Shown: positions 1 to 6,243 of the stretch, piece after piece
How positions within the stretch are numbered: position 1 is the first letter of the stretch
Layout: every line of letters begins with the position of its first letter
Source of the DNA: Caldatribacterium sp964426875
Lineage (GTDB): Bacteria; Atribacterota; Atribacteria; Atribacterales; Caldatribacteriaceae
NCBI GenBank assembly: GCA_964426875.1
Contig: CAYRSB010000034.1
Coordinates: forward strand, 1 to 10,970
Length of the DNA stretch: 10,970 nucleotides
Direction: 5' to 3'
The notes under the pieces: generated by a model
Databases searched by the model: none
Seen by the model: the letters and a program-made list of their open reading frames with translations, nothing else
Told to the model about the DNA's origin: nothing
Translations under genes and position numbers: made by a program

Positions 1-613
1 TCTATCCTGAGGAATCACAAAGAGCCAAAAGGAAAGTACGCAGGGTGTACAGAGCCTCACACTCTGTCACCACTTCCCATAGTAGCCTCCACTGTGACGT
101 TGCCTTGGAGCAGGGAAATACCCGAATCGAGATACCCACCTCAGGCCAGGGGGAGAATTGAGAGACTCTTCCGGCTCCTTCAGGACAGACCCATCAAGGA
201 GAGGAGACTTGGAGGAATCAAAGACTACGAGTCAGCGAATCGGTCCCTCCAAGAGGAATTTCTCTCCTGGCACAATACGCCCTATACCCTCCCAGCGGAG
301 AGTGCTCATCAGAATTCCCCCAGAATTACAGAGTTGGAACTTTTTTCTCTTCAAGAGATGCACGGAAAGCCAAAAAGGACAATACCATAAGCTACCAGGG
401 GACGATCTACCAGCTAATCCTTACCCAGAGGGGCAAAAGCTATGGTGGGAAGTGTACAGAAAGTTACAGGGAGAGGAGGTGTTGAGCATGAGGACAAAGG
501 TTCAGAGAAAAAAACCAAAAAGGAAGTATGTTCCACCTCAGGACCATCCATGGAGGAGATCGTGGAAAAAGGGGAATGTGACATTGCAAACGGGGATAAA
601 GAGCGTGACTTGA
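1..613 (+). pseudogene. Decayed transposase (ISNCY/IS481-like integrase-core type), C-terminal part
   Basis: Three frames read in succession give the C-terminal part of a DDE transposase. The first frame, open from the window edge to about 390, contains YPPQARGRIERLFRLLQDR followed by KERRLGGI, matching the 'SPQAKGRVERLWxTLQDRLxxELRLAGI' block that holds the last catalytic region and DNA-binding tail of ISNCY-type transposases. At about 378 a second frame takes over with KDNTISYQGTIYQL, the usual small beta-barrel tail after the core. A third frame near 530 gives PPQDHPWRRSWKK, the typical end of this family, stopping at 611-613. The N-terminal part and the first catalytic residues lie outside the window. 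Two frameshifts in about 600 bases mean it is inactive. The family match is from memory of family motifs; the IS subfamily is uncertain. No terminal inverted repeats were identified. Confidence 0.75.
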
Positions 614-1093
614 CTTTGGGAGTAGCACGCTGTGCGAGTTCCATGGCAGTAACAGTGAGGGTGACTTTCAGGGACAGTACCCCAGGAATATCCCCCTCGC
701 GGAAGGTGATCTCTTCCTGAACCCGGGGCTCGTTCCTTTCAGGCCTTGAGAGGTTGTTCTCCCTCCCAGAGTAGACGTTATTGCTTCGGGTACAGAAGCT
801 TCTCAGTCGATTTTTCGGGAGATGTTTGAAATGGCGGTGCGGAAGGCCTACGAGCACAGCCTCAGGGTGTACTCCCTGCGCGTTGAAGAGGACACGACCA
901 TCGAGGCCGGCATCGCCCCAGGAGCTTTGTCCTCTTCTCCCCAGACCTTGAGGTCCAGTCAGGAGACCTTGCTCTCCTTGAAATCAACAAGTTGTGGACC
1001 ACAGGGTAGTACCCCTTCGATATGACTGGGTACCGGGAGTGGAAGGCAAACACAAAAAACGGCAAAAGGCGCACGGAGCTTAAAACGAGGTGA
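609..1093 (+). pseudogene. Decayed S24/LexA-like repressor remnant (tentative)
   Basis: One frame, open from 609 and interrupted by a TGA at 747-749, reads on to FREMFEMAVRKAYEHS and then YSLRVEEDTTIEAGIAPGA. About base 925 the sense shifts to another frame reading LFSPDLEVQSGDLALLEIN, ending at a TAG at 1007-1009; that frame continues open to 1093. Together this resembles the S24 peptidase-like domain of LexA and of XRE-type phage repressors, where 'LRVxGDSMxxAGIxPGDLVLVxPDxxxxxGDLxxVxxN' surrounds the catalytic serine. Here the expected GDSM is EDTT, so the nucleophilic serine is missing, and the downstream catalytic lysine segment is not recognisable. No helix-turn-helix part was found upstream. 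The family assignment rests on pattern similarity alone; the reading of two stops and one frameshift as decay is firmer than the name. Confidence 0.42.
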
Positions 1094-1330
1094 TTCTCTT
1101 TACCAGAGGGAATTTACCCACAAAATCGGACTTGACCGATAACCGGTGAACCTGATAGCATCAAAAAGCTGGAGAAGGACTCCCTTTTCTGACGAGAGCA
1201 AAACTTCCCAGGAGGACTTTGGAACCCCAAAAGAGGAGCAGCAGAGTAAAGGAACCCGGGGAGTTTCCCGCGCTACCATGACTGGAGGTGTGGGGAGAAT
1301 GGACCAGATCAAATTTTTGGTGTAAATCCC

Positions 1331-1339
1331 AAAGGAGGG
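1331..1339 (+). promoter_or_regulatory. Ribosome binding site of the HEAT-repeat gene
   Basis: AAAGGAGGG lies six bases before the ATG at 1346, a near-perfect anti-16S match. It fixes this start and supports the gene being actively translated, unlike the decayed stretch just upstream. Confidence 0.85.
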
Positions 1340-1345
1340 AAAAGC

Positions 1346-2212
1346 ATGAGAAAGCGAGGTCTTTTGCTCTGCCTTTTCTTTTTTCTGCTCTGCACTGCAC
1401 TCGCCTTAGAGGCCTGGCCCAGTGAGCAAGACGGGGTTTCCCAGTGGATCATTGCCCTGGAGGACGAGAATCCCGGTGTCCGAAGAGCTGCTGCGCGGGC
1501 CCTGGGTACAATGAAAGATCTTAGGGCTGTGGAACCCCTCATCGCTGTCCTGAGGGACAGGGATGGAGGTGTCCGGTTATATGCTGCAGACGCACTTGAA
1601 AAGATTACTGGAAAAGACTTTGGGGGAGACGTTAAAAAATGGCAGCAATGGCTTGCGGAAGGTAAACCTCTTCCAGAAGGCCGGCCCACTGAGGAGGACG
1701 AGATTGCACGATGGATTGTTGCCCTGAAGAGTGAGGATAAGTTTGTTCGGTGGGCTGCCACACGAATCCTGGGAGAAATGGGAAACTCCCGGGCAGTAGA
1801 GCCCCTCATTACTGCTTTAAAGGACAGGGATGGGGTCGTCCGGTGGACTGCTGCAGTAGCCCTGAGTGCAATAAAAGACCCCAAAGCGGTAGAACCACTC
1901 ATCGCCGCTCTGAGGGATGAAAATAGGGGTGTTCGAGGGGATGCTGCATGGGCTCTGGCAGAAATAAAAGACCCCAGAGCGGTAGAACCACTCATTCATG
2001 CCCTGGAAGATGAAGATGCGTCTGTCCGAAGGGCTGCCGCATGGATCCTGGGTGAATTAAAAGACCCCAAAGCGGTAGAACCACTCATCGCCGCTCTGAA
2101 GGATGAAGACAAGTATGTCCGGGGAGCTGCCCAGGGAGCACTCAAAAAGATTACCGGAAAAGATTTCGGGGAAGACGTCGAAAGGTGGCAACAATGGCTT
2201 AAGAAAGAGTAA
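1346..2212 (+). CDS. Exported HEAT-repeat (PBS-lyase-type) protein
   Basis: This 288-residue protein begins with a signal peptide (basic MRKR, then a Leu/Phe-rich core to about residue 21), so it probably acts outside the cytoplasm. The rest is built of HEAT repeats of 31 residues with the core AVEPLIAALxDExxxVRxxAAxALxxIKDPR. There are two modules: residues 31-105 with about two repeats and residues 117-286 with about five. Each ends in the same cap, KITGKDFG followed by WQQWL (88-103 and 268-285). Such repeats form an alpha-solenoid used for protein-protein contacts; no catalytic residues are apparent. The similar phycobilin-lyase HEAT proteins are probably related only in fold. It has a strong ribosome binding site, no close same-strand partner, and a converging gene downstream. 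Adjacent repeats are nearly identical at DNA level, suggesting recent expansion. The stop may be secondary, because a Thr/Pro-rich stretch follows in another frame. Confidence 0.9.
   Translation: MRKRGLLLCLFFFLLCTALALEAWPSEQDGVSQWIIALEDENPGVRRAAARALGTMKDLRAVEPLIAVLRDRDGGVRLYAADALEKITGKDFGGDVKKWQQWLAEGKPLPEGRPTEEDEIARWIVALKSEDKFVRWAATRILGEMGNSRAVEPLITALKDRDGVVRWTAAVALSAIKDPKAVEPLIAALRDENRGVRGDAAWALAEIKDPRAVEPLIHALEDEDASVRRAAAWILGELKDPKAVEPLIAALKDEDKYVRGAAQGALKKITGKDFGEDVERWQQWLKKE
1872..2107 (+). repeat. 93-bp tandem coding repeats inside the HEAT gene
   Basis: Fifty-base segments at 1872-1921 and 2058-2107 differ at one position only (TGAGGG versus TGAAGG). A third, more diverged copy starts at 1965, giving a period of exactly 93 bases, or 31 codons, one HEAT unit. 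The low divergence, including at silent positions, points to recent duplication or gene conversion of repeat units. Confidence 0.9.
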
Positions 2213-2431
2213 CTGCAACCCTGACTCCAGCAGCAACTCCAACTTTCACCCCACACCCGCAGCAAGCCCCGGTCCAGACCAACTCTTCCGGTACGAAACA
2301 TTACCCTGGGCACCTCGTATCTCACCATCCAGGCAGCCATCTACAGGAGAAATAGCTCCTTCCTGCTTTCGCCCAAACCAGGGTTCTCCTTCCCCCACCG
2401 GGAAACTGCGCTGAATCTACTTGCTGGATAA
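2203..2431 (+). pseudogene. Possible frameshifted C-terminal extension of the HEAT protein
   Basis: Directly over and after the HEAT stop, the frame one base earlier reads ERVTATLTPAATPTFTPHP, a Thr/Pro-rich linker typical of exported multidomain proteins. Near 2290 the HEAT frame itself becomes protein-like again (NITLGTSYLTIQAAI) and stops at 2429-2431, just inside the end of the converging gene. A linker plus a short tail split over two frames could be the remains of an extra domain or cell-surface anchor. The last segment is not recognised as any family, and a short Thr/Pro run can arise by chance, so this is a low-confidence call. No convincing terminator with a T-run was seen here for either converging gene. 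Confidence 0.3.
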
Positions 2432-2998
2432 TTCCTGGAGGGCTTTTTCCAGGGGTTTCTTGAAGCTCTCCCCGTACACTGCTCCAACATAGGAAATGAG
2501 GTCTTTGGGATACATCTCCGTAGAAAAGAGGAGTAACTCTCCCTGAAAGGTTCGTTCCTCAAGAAGCTCCCAGATTGGTTCCTCCGGGGAGGATTTGCGC
2601 ACGGCAAATGTGTCTTCTCGAAGGATGAGAACCTCTGGATCCGTCCATTCCCATGCCATGATGCTATCGAGATCCACACCTTTCTCCGCATATCCACTGG
2701 CATAGGCGAGGTTCCCATCTTCCCCTGCTCCGTAGACAAAATAGATGTGACTCACTTCCTCATTCTCATTTCCCTCAACAAAATAAATCTCCATCGGTGC
2801 AGGGAAACCGGGAACTGCCTCAACCTGATCGGGCTGGCCCAGTGCCTCCTGAACCGCATCCCTACTCATGGGAAAGACCCAGGAGTCTCCAATCCACATT
2901 TCAACCACCACCTTGTACTGGACACTTCCTGCAGCCTGGGCCACCAACCCCAAGCATATTGCCACAACCCCAAGCACGACGATAACTTTCCTCGGCAT
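2417..2998 (-). CDS. Small exported protein of unknown function
   Basis: This is an intact 193-residue protein with a classical signal peptide: MPRK, a hydrophobic core VIVVLGVVAICLGLVAQ, and a likely cleavage after AAG at about residue 24. There is no lipobox cysteine at the cleavage point, so it is probably released to the periplasm or outside rather than lipid-anchored. The mature part of about 170 residues is acidic and rich in aromatic residues (WIGDSW at 36-41, IYFVYG at 85-90, MAWEWTDP at 114-121), with no further membrane segment and only one cysteine, which lies in the signal peptide. I do not recognise the family. The start is supported by AAGGAGGGGAGAG just upstream of the ATG. It stands alone: it converges on the HEAT gene and has decayed sequence upstream, so neighbours give no hint of function. 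Confidence 0.8.
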   Translation of the reverse strand: MPRKVIVVLGVVAICLGLVAQAAGSVQYKVVVEMWIGDSWVFPMSRDAVQEALGQPDQVEAVPGFPAPMEIYFVEGNENEEVSHIYFVYGAGEDGNLAYASGYAEKGVDLDSIMAWEWTDPEVLILREDTFAVRKSSPEEPIWELLEERTFQGELLLFSTEMYPKDLISYVGAVYGESFKKPLEKALQELSSK

Positions 2999-3474
2999 TC
3001 TCTCCCCTCCTTTTCAAATTTTCCAAACCTAAAGCAGATGTTCCACTATACCACTTTAAGGGGGCCAAGACCATGAGCGAGCCTGTGGCAAATTCTATTT
3101 CTTCAGTATACTCATTGTCTGGTGATGCCAAGTGTATCGAGAAGATATCGCTCCACGAACCATCTACAACAAGGGCACAATCCTTGAAAAGGAAAAGAGA
3201 ACAAGGGAGAGAGAAAAACCCTGCCGTCCTTTCCGGTATTCTCAAGAACTCACCTATACCACCCTTCTTCCCAAAGTCTTGCATCAGAAGTCCTTCCAAG
3301 CTTAGAAAGAAATCTCCACTGCCTTTTTGTTCCCACATTGACCATACTACCCTGTGGAGGCGATTCACGAATACCGCCACCGAACCCCTGAAAGAGCTCC
3401 TTCCCTTCACCAGAGCGAGTTCCCATCACGTAATTCTGAGTATCATCGTTGATCCAGCATTTGAAGGAAAAGAT
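2999..3474. other. Stretch without a convincing gene
   Basis: Beyond the 5' flank of the exported-protein gene, this stretch has long open frames on both strands but no recognisable protein on either. The minus-strand frame (about 3410 down to 3050, with SWSDIFSIHLASPDNEY and FVNRLHRVVWSMWEQ) looks the more protein-like of the two, yet it runs on through the promoter and ribosome binding site of the 2417-2998 gene and lacks its own Shine-Dalgarno. It may be another decayed gene. No repeats or RNA genes were seen. Confidence 0.35.
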
Positions 3475-4174
3475 ACCCCTTTCTCCATTCTTTGCGAGGA
3501 CGGAGTACAGCTTCAACAGAAAACCGAATTCAGCAAGGGAATCTCTGGGCTTGCGCTTCGTCAACGACCTGGGAACGGTGATTGCCCTGGGTGTGATATT
3601 TGCCCCCTTCAACTATCGGATGATTGTTTTCATCATTGTCTCTTTGGTCGCCTTTCTTGTCCTGCCTTACATCATCTCATTCTTGACCTGCACCTGCGGC
3701 CCCAAGACAGCGGCCATAAGGACAGAATGGATTCTCTTTCTTTCTCCTTTTCGGATTGGATTCCCTTATATCGGTTTCCTGACCCCTCCCTACTTTTTGA
3801 GAGCTGGAACTTTGGTTTTGATTCCGCTCTTGTTGTTGCTTTGGCGATTTTCCCGGTCCTCTTTGCCAGAAAGGTAGCCTCAAAAATTCTGGGCCTGTAT
3901 CCGATCATCAAGCGGTTCCGAAAAATAGTGTCAGGGAGAGGTGGTACTATACTCTTCTTGTGTCCACCGGGCCTACCTTCGGGACGATATCGGCACTTTA
4001 TGGACTCACCCATGGCATCATCACAAAGGAGTAATACTCGTGTATCTTGTAGCCGCAGTCACGGGGAACACCGTCATCCCCACCATGATAGCGAATGCAA
4101 TCTTCCTGCCTAAACATTCCCTCAACATCGCCGAGGAGAAAGAAGTCTCCAAAGAGAGAATCTTAAGAAGGTAA
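3475..4174 (+). pseudogene. Decayed cation:proton antiporter (CPA2/Kef-type), C-terminal half
   Basis: The sequence of a membrane antiporter is readable over at least four successive frame segments. About 3500-3550 gives KTEFSKGISGLAL. The next frame, to 3877, gives FVNDLGTVIALGVIFAPF, a hydrophobic helix, and GFLTPPYFLRAGTL. The third, about 3870-3940, gives FARKVASKILGLYPIIKRF. The fourth, from 3945, gives YTLLVSTGPTFGTISALYG and a stop after GIITKE; the last, from about 4037, gives VAAVTGNTVIPTMIANAIF and stops at 4172-4174. This order matches the C-terminal half of CPA2 Na+ or K+/H+ antiporters. Compared with family members, a stretch of several tens of residues also seems missing between the helix ending VLPYI and the GFLTPPYF block. 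The gene cannot make a working transporter. The N-terminal membrane half is absent. Confidence 0.8.
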
Positions 4175-4188
4175 ATCCCTGAAGACAC

Positions 4189-4219
4189 AAAAAGGCCTTG
4201 CCCTTAAAAGAGCAAGGCC
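4189..4219 (-). terminator. Intrinsic terminator of the tRNA unit
   Basis: On the minus strand a perfect eight-base stem, GGCCTTGC pairing with GCAAGGCC around a ten-base loop, is followed by TTTTT. It lies 10 bases beyond the CCA end of the tRNA-Glu gene, so it ends transcription of the two tRNAs. Confidence 0.88.
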
Positions 4220-4229
4220 CCAATTCCTA

Positions 4230-4304
4230 TGGTGGCCCAACGGGGAATTGAACCCCGGCTTGCGGATTGAGAGCCCGCCGAACTAACCACTATTCGATTG
4301 GGCC
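4230..4304 (-). tRNA. tRNA-Glu (anticodon CUC)
   Basis: The minus strand folds into a complete cloverleaf: acceptor stem GGCCCAA with TTGGGCC, discriminator A and an encoded CCA; anticodon stem GCGGG with TCCGC around the loop CTCTCAA, so the anticodon is CUC and the tRNA reads GAG; T arm CCGGG, GTTCAAT, TCCCCG-type. The start GGCCCAATCG resembles other bacterial tRNA-Glu genes. It lies eight bases downstream of the initiator tRNA and shares its promoter and terminator. Confidence 0.95.
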
Positions 4305-4312
4305 ACACATTT

Positions 4313-4389
4313 TGGTAGCGGGGGTCGGATTCGAACCGACGACCTCCGGGTTATGAGCCCGACGAGCTTCCTGACTGCTCCACCCCGCG
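4313..4389 (-). tRNA. Initiator tRNA-fMet (anticodon CAU)
   Basis: The minus strand gives a 77-base cloverleaf with encoded CCA. The anticodon loop CTCATAA sits on the stem GGG/CCC, the three G-C pairs diagnostic of initiator tRNA. The first base C is opposite A at the top of the acceptor stem, the mismatch recognised by the formyltransferase and refused by EF-Tu. The body, starting CGCGGGGTGGAGCAGTC, is close to the standard bacterial initiator sequence, so this is the start tRNA rather than an elongator tRNA-Met. Confidence 0.97.
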
Positions 4390-4453
4390 TCGTTTCTCTG
4401 TTCTCCAGCTGAATCCACCAGGACCAGCCGGTTCTCTGTCTTCAGCAAAGGGA

Positions 4454-4482
4454 ATTATACCATCACCCCCCAAGCATTGCAA
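4454..4482 (-). promoter_or_regulatory. Sigma-70 promoter of the tRNA unit
   Basis: On the minus strand TTGCAA and a perfect TATAAT are separated by exactly 17 bases. The -10 box ends 64 bases before the first base of tRNA-fMet. This is close to consensus, as expected for a stable-RNA promoter. Confidence 0.88.
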
Positions 4483-4834
4483 GCAGTATTCCAACGATTC
4501 CCACTACAATCCCTGGAGGCTCTGGGCGTGCAAGGCTTCTTTGGGCCTGGGTTTCTCAGTGCGACAAAAAGACCTATACGGGTACCGGCTCTGGGAAAGA
4601 GGCCTTTTCTTCTACACCCCTCTGGGGAGTCCTTCCATTCCCTACCCTCTCCCAACAGACGATGCGTGGCAAAACACACAGGAACGGAAAAGTCCCTATC
4701 CCCCCGCTTCGGTCCATCTGGGAGGGGACTAAAAAGTCCCGAACAGCAGCAAATAGAGGCAATCCAGGGGTTCCTCCCCACAAAAAACAGGAACTCTACA
4801 AATCCTGGGCACTTCAAGATGAAGAACTTCTGCC
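4483..4834. other. Stretch without a recognised gene between the tRNA promoter and a truncated permease
   Basis: Open frames on both strands give no recognisable protein. None of them continues the N-terminal half of the permease that starts to be readable at about 4835, so a junction or heavy decay lies here. A perfect small hairpin, GGGACT and AGTCCC around AAAA, occurs at 4735-4750, but it has no T-run and so is not an evident terminator. No RNA gene was recognised. Confidence 0.5.
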
Positions 4835-5359
4835 GTAACAACGGGGCTCATCTGGCTTTGGATGTACTCCCCAGATTTAGGGATTGTCAATACTTTACTC
4901 CGTCTCGTCGGTCTTCCAGGCCACTCCTGGCTCTCCGAAGTTCCGCTGAACACTTACTCAATGGTGGTGTCCTGGGTACAGAAAACGGTAGGCACGAATA
5001 TGGTGATTTTTCTCATCGGCTTACAGGCGATACCGACTGAACCCGTCGAAGCATGCAAGCTCGATGGGGCAACGGAGTGGCAAACCTCCCGTTACGTGGT
5101 TTTTCCCATGCTCAGACCAATCACCACCGTGGTTATAGCAATGAGCATGATCAACTCATTCAATATCTTCGACATTATTTACGTTATGACTGATGGTGGG
5201 CCCTACCGTTCCTCTGAAACACTCGCGGTATCCATGTTTCGAGAGTCCTTTGTCCTCTTCCGAATGGGCTACGGAGCCGCCATAGCCATTTTCCTGTCTG
5301 CAATAGTGCTCTCTATTTCCTGGTTGTACGTCCGTGAAGTCACAAAGCGGGAAGCATAG
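4835..5359 (+). pseudogene. N-truncated CUT1 sugar ABC transporter permease (MalF/UgpA type)
   Basis: The readable frame starts at about 4835 with GLIWLWMYSPDLGIVN, the conserved block that normally lies near the middle of a MalF/UgpA-type permease of about 290-310 residues. It runs through AIPTEPVEACKLDGA, the EAA loop that docks the ATPase, and the family feature NIFDIIYVMTDGGP, to an ordinary C-terminus. The first half, with its initial membrane helices, is missing, and a stop lies upstream in frame at 4820. The ATG at 4862 is only an internal methionine; no Shine-Dalgarno was seen before it. The next permease begins 12 bases later, as in normal CUT1 operons, so this was once a paired permease gene. 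No CUT1 binding protein is in the window. Loss of the N-terminal helices should make it non-functional. Confidence 0.85.
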
Positions 5360-5371
5360 AGAGGTGAACGA

Positions 5372-6215
5372 ATGCGAACCAAAAGCATAATTATCTATTC
5401 AACAATGGTAATTCTTGGCATCCTGTGGATCCTCCCTATCTGGCCAACGGTCCTTTTAGCGTTCAAGAACAACCAGGAATTTGCCCTCCAGAAATTTTGG
5501 GAGTTCCCCTCCCAGAACTTTTTCGGTCCCAACCTGGTTAAAGCCTGGAATCAGGCAAACCTGGGAAGATACTTTATGAATAGCCTGTTCTACGGTCTTA
5601 TCGGCGCCTGGGGAGCAATACTTTTCTCTTCTATGGCTGCTTTCAGCATTGCTCGCCTACGAGTCAAAGGCTCTTTCAACTGGTTCTTTCTCATCTGGAG
5701 CGGTACCATCTTCCCTTTCCAGATATATCTCATTTCTCTCTTCACTCTCTTCAAAATGTACATCTCCACAGGGTTCTATGACACCTTTTGGGACATGATT
5801 CTCTTCTACATTGCCATCTGCATCCCCTTCTGCACGTTTATCTTTCGGAACTACTTTCTCACTCTACCAGAAGACATCCTGGAGGCAGCGAGGTTAGATG
5901 GGTGTTCCAATTTCAGGGCCTACTGGAAAATATACCTGCCCCTCTCCAAACCTGCTATTGCGGTTCTCTTCCTCTTCCAATTCACCTGGGTGTGGAACGA
6001 CCTCATGTTTGGAATGGTCTTAACGCGTTCTATAAACGTCAGCCCGATTATGGTAGGCTTGGCCCAACTTCAAGGATTCAGAGCCGGTTCGGGCACCGAC
6101 ATCCCCAGTCTCATGGCCAGAGCATCTGGCTGCCTCGGTACCAACGATTCTTCTCTTCGTGTTCCTCCGAAGGTACTTTATCGAAGGAATGCGTCTGACA
6201 ACTGCCGGCGAATAA
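5372..6215 (+). pseudogene. CUT1 sugar ABC transporter permease (MalG/UgpE type) with a 3' frameshift
   Basis: This is a MalG/UgpE-type inner-membrane permease that would pair with the upstream permease. It starts at an ATG preceded by GAGGTG and has the usual first helix (residues 7-30), further hydrophobic helices, the periplasmic loops, and the EAA loop EAARLDGCSNFRAYWKIYLP at 171-190. After MARA (residue 251) the frame is lost: the unshifted frame gives a hydrophilic nonsense tail reaching 6247 and overlapping the converging permease gene. Skipping the T at 6125 restores LAASVPTILLFVFLRRYF and ...LTTAGE with a stop at 6213-6215, giving 280 residues, the normal length. The lesion removes the last helix. 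It is otherwise undamaged, so either the inactivation is very recent or the extra base is a sequence error. Confidence 0.88.
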
Positions 6216-6243
6216 AGATTCCAAAGATTTTCCACCCAAGACT

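Noticed and set aside
414..857. 147-codon open frame on the minus strand
   Set aside because: It lies antisense to the transposase tail and to the S24-like remnant, whose plus-strand reading matches known motifs. No Shine-Dalgarno and no family resemblance.
3055..3100. Promoter for the 2417-2998 gene around the minus-strand TATAGT
   Set aside because: A fair -10 box is present, but no -35 box lies at 16-18 bases; the nearest, TTGGCC, is only about 13 bases away.
3250..3612. 120-codon open frame on the minus strand with some protein-like segments
   Set aside because: Its first half is antisense to the antiporter motif FVNDLGTVIALG and to KTEFSKGISGLAL, which are clearly coded on the plus strand.
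3073..4113. 346-codon open frame on the plus strand
   Set aside because: Only short parts of it (around 3500-3550 and 3870-3940) match the antiporter, and the rest lies out of frame with it; the whole frame resembles no protein and has no ribosome binding site. It is a product of decayed sequence.
4735..4750. Perfect hairpin GGGACT-AAAA-AGTCCC as a terminator
   Set aside because: No T-run follows on either strand, so it does not qualify as an intrinsic terminator.
4477..5040. 187-codon open frame on the plus strand overlapping the truncated permease
   Set aside because: It is out of frame with the recognisable permease sequence after 4835, starts at the -35 box of the tRNA promoter, and matches no family.
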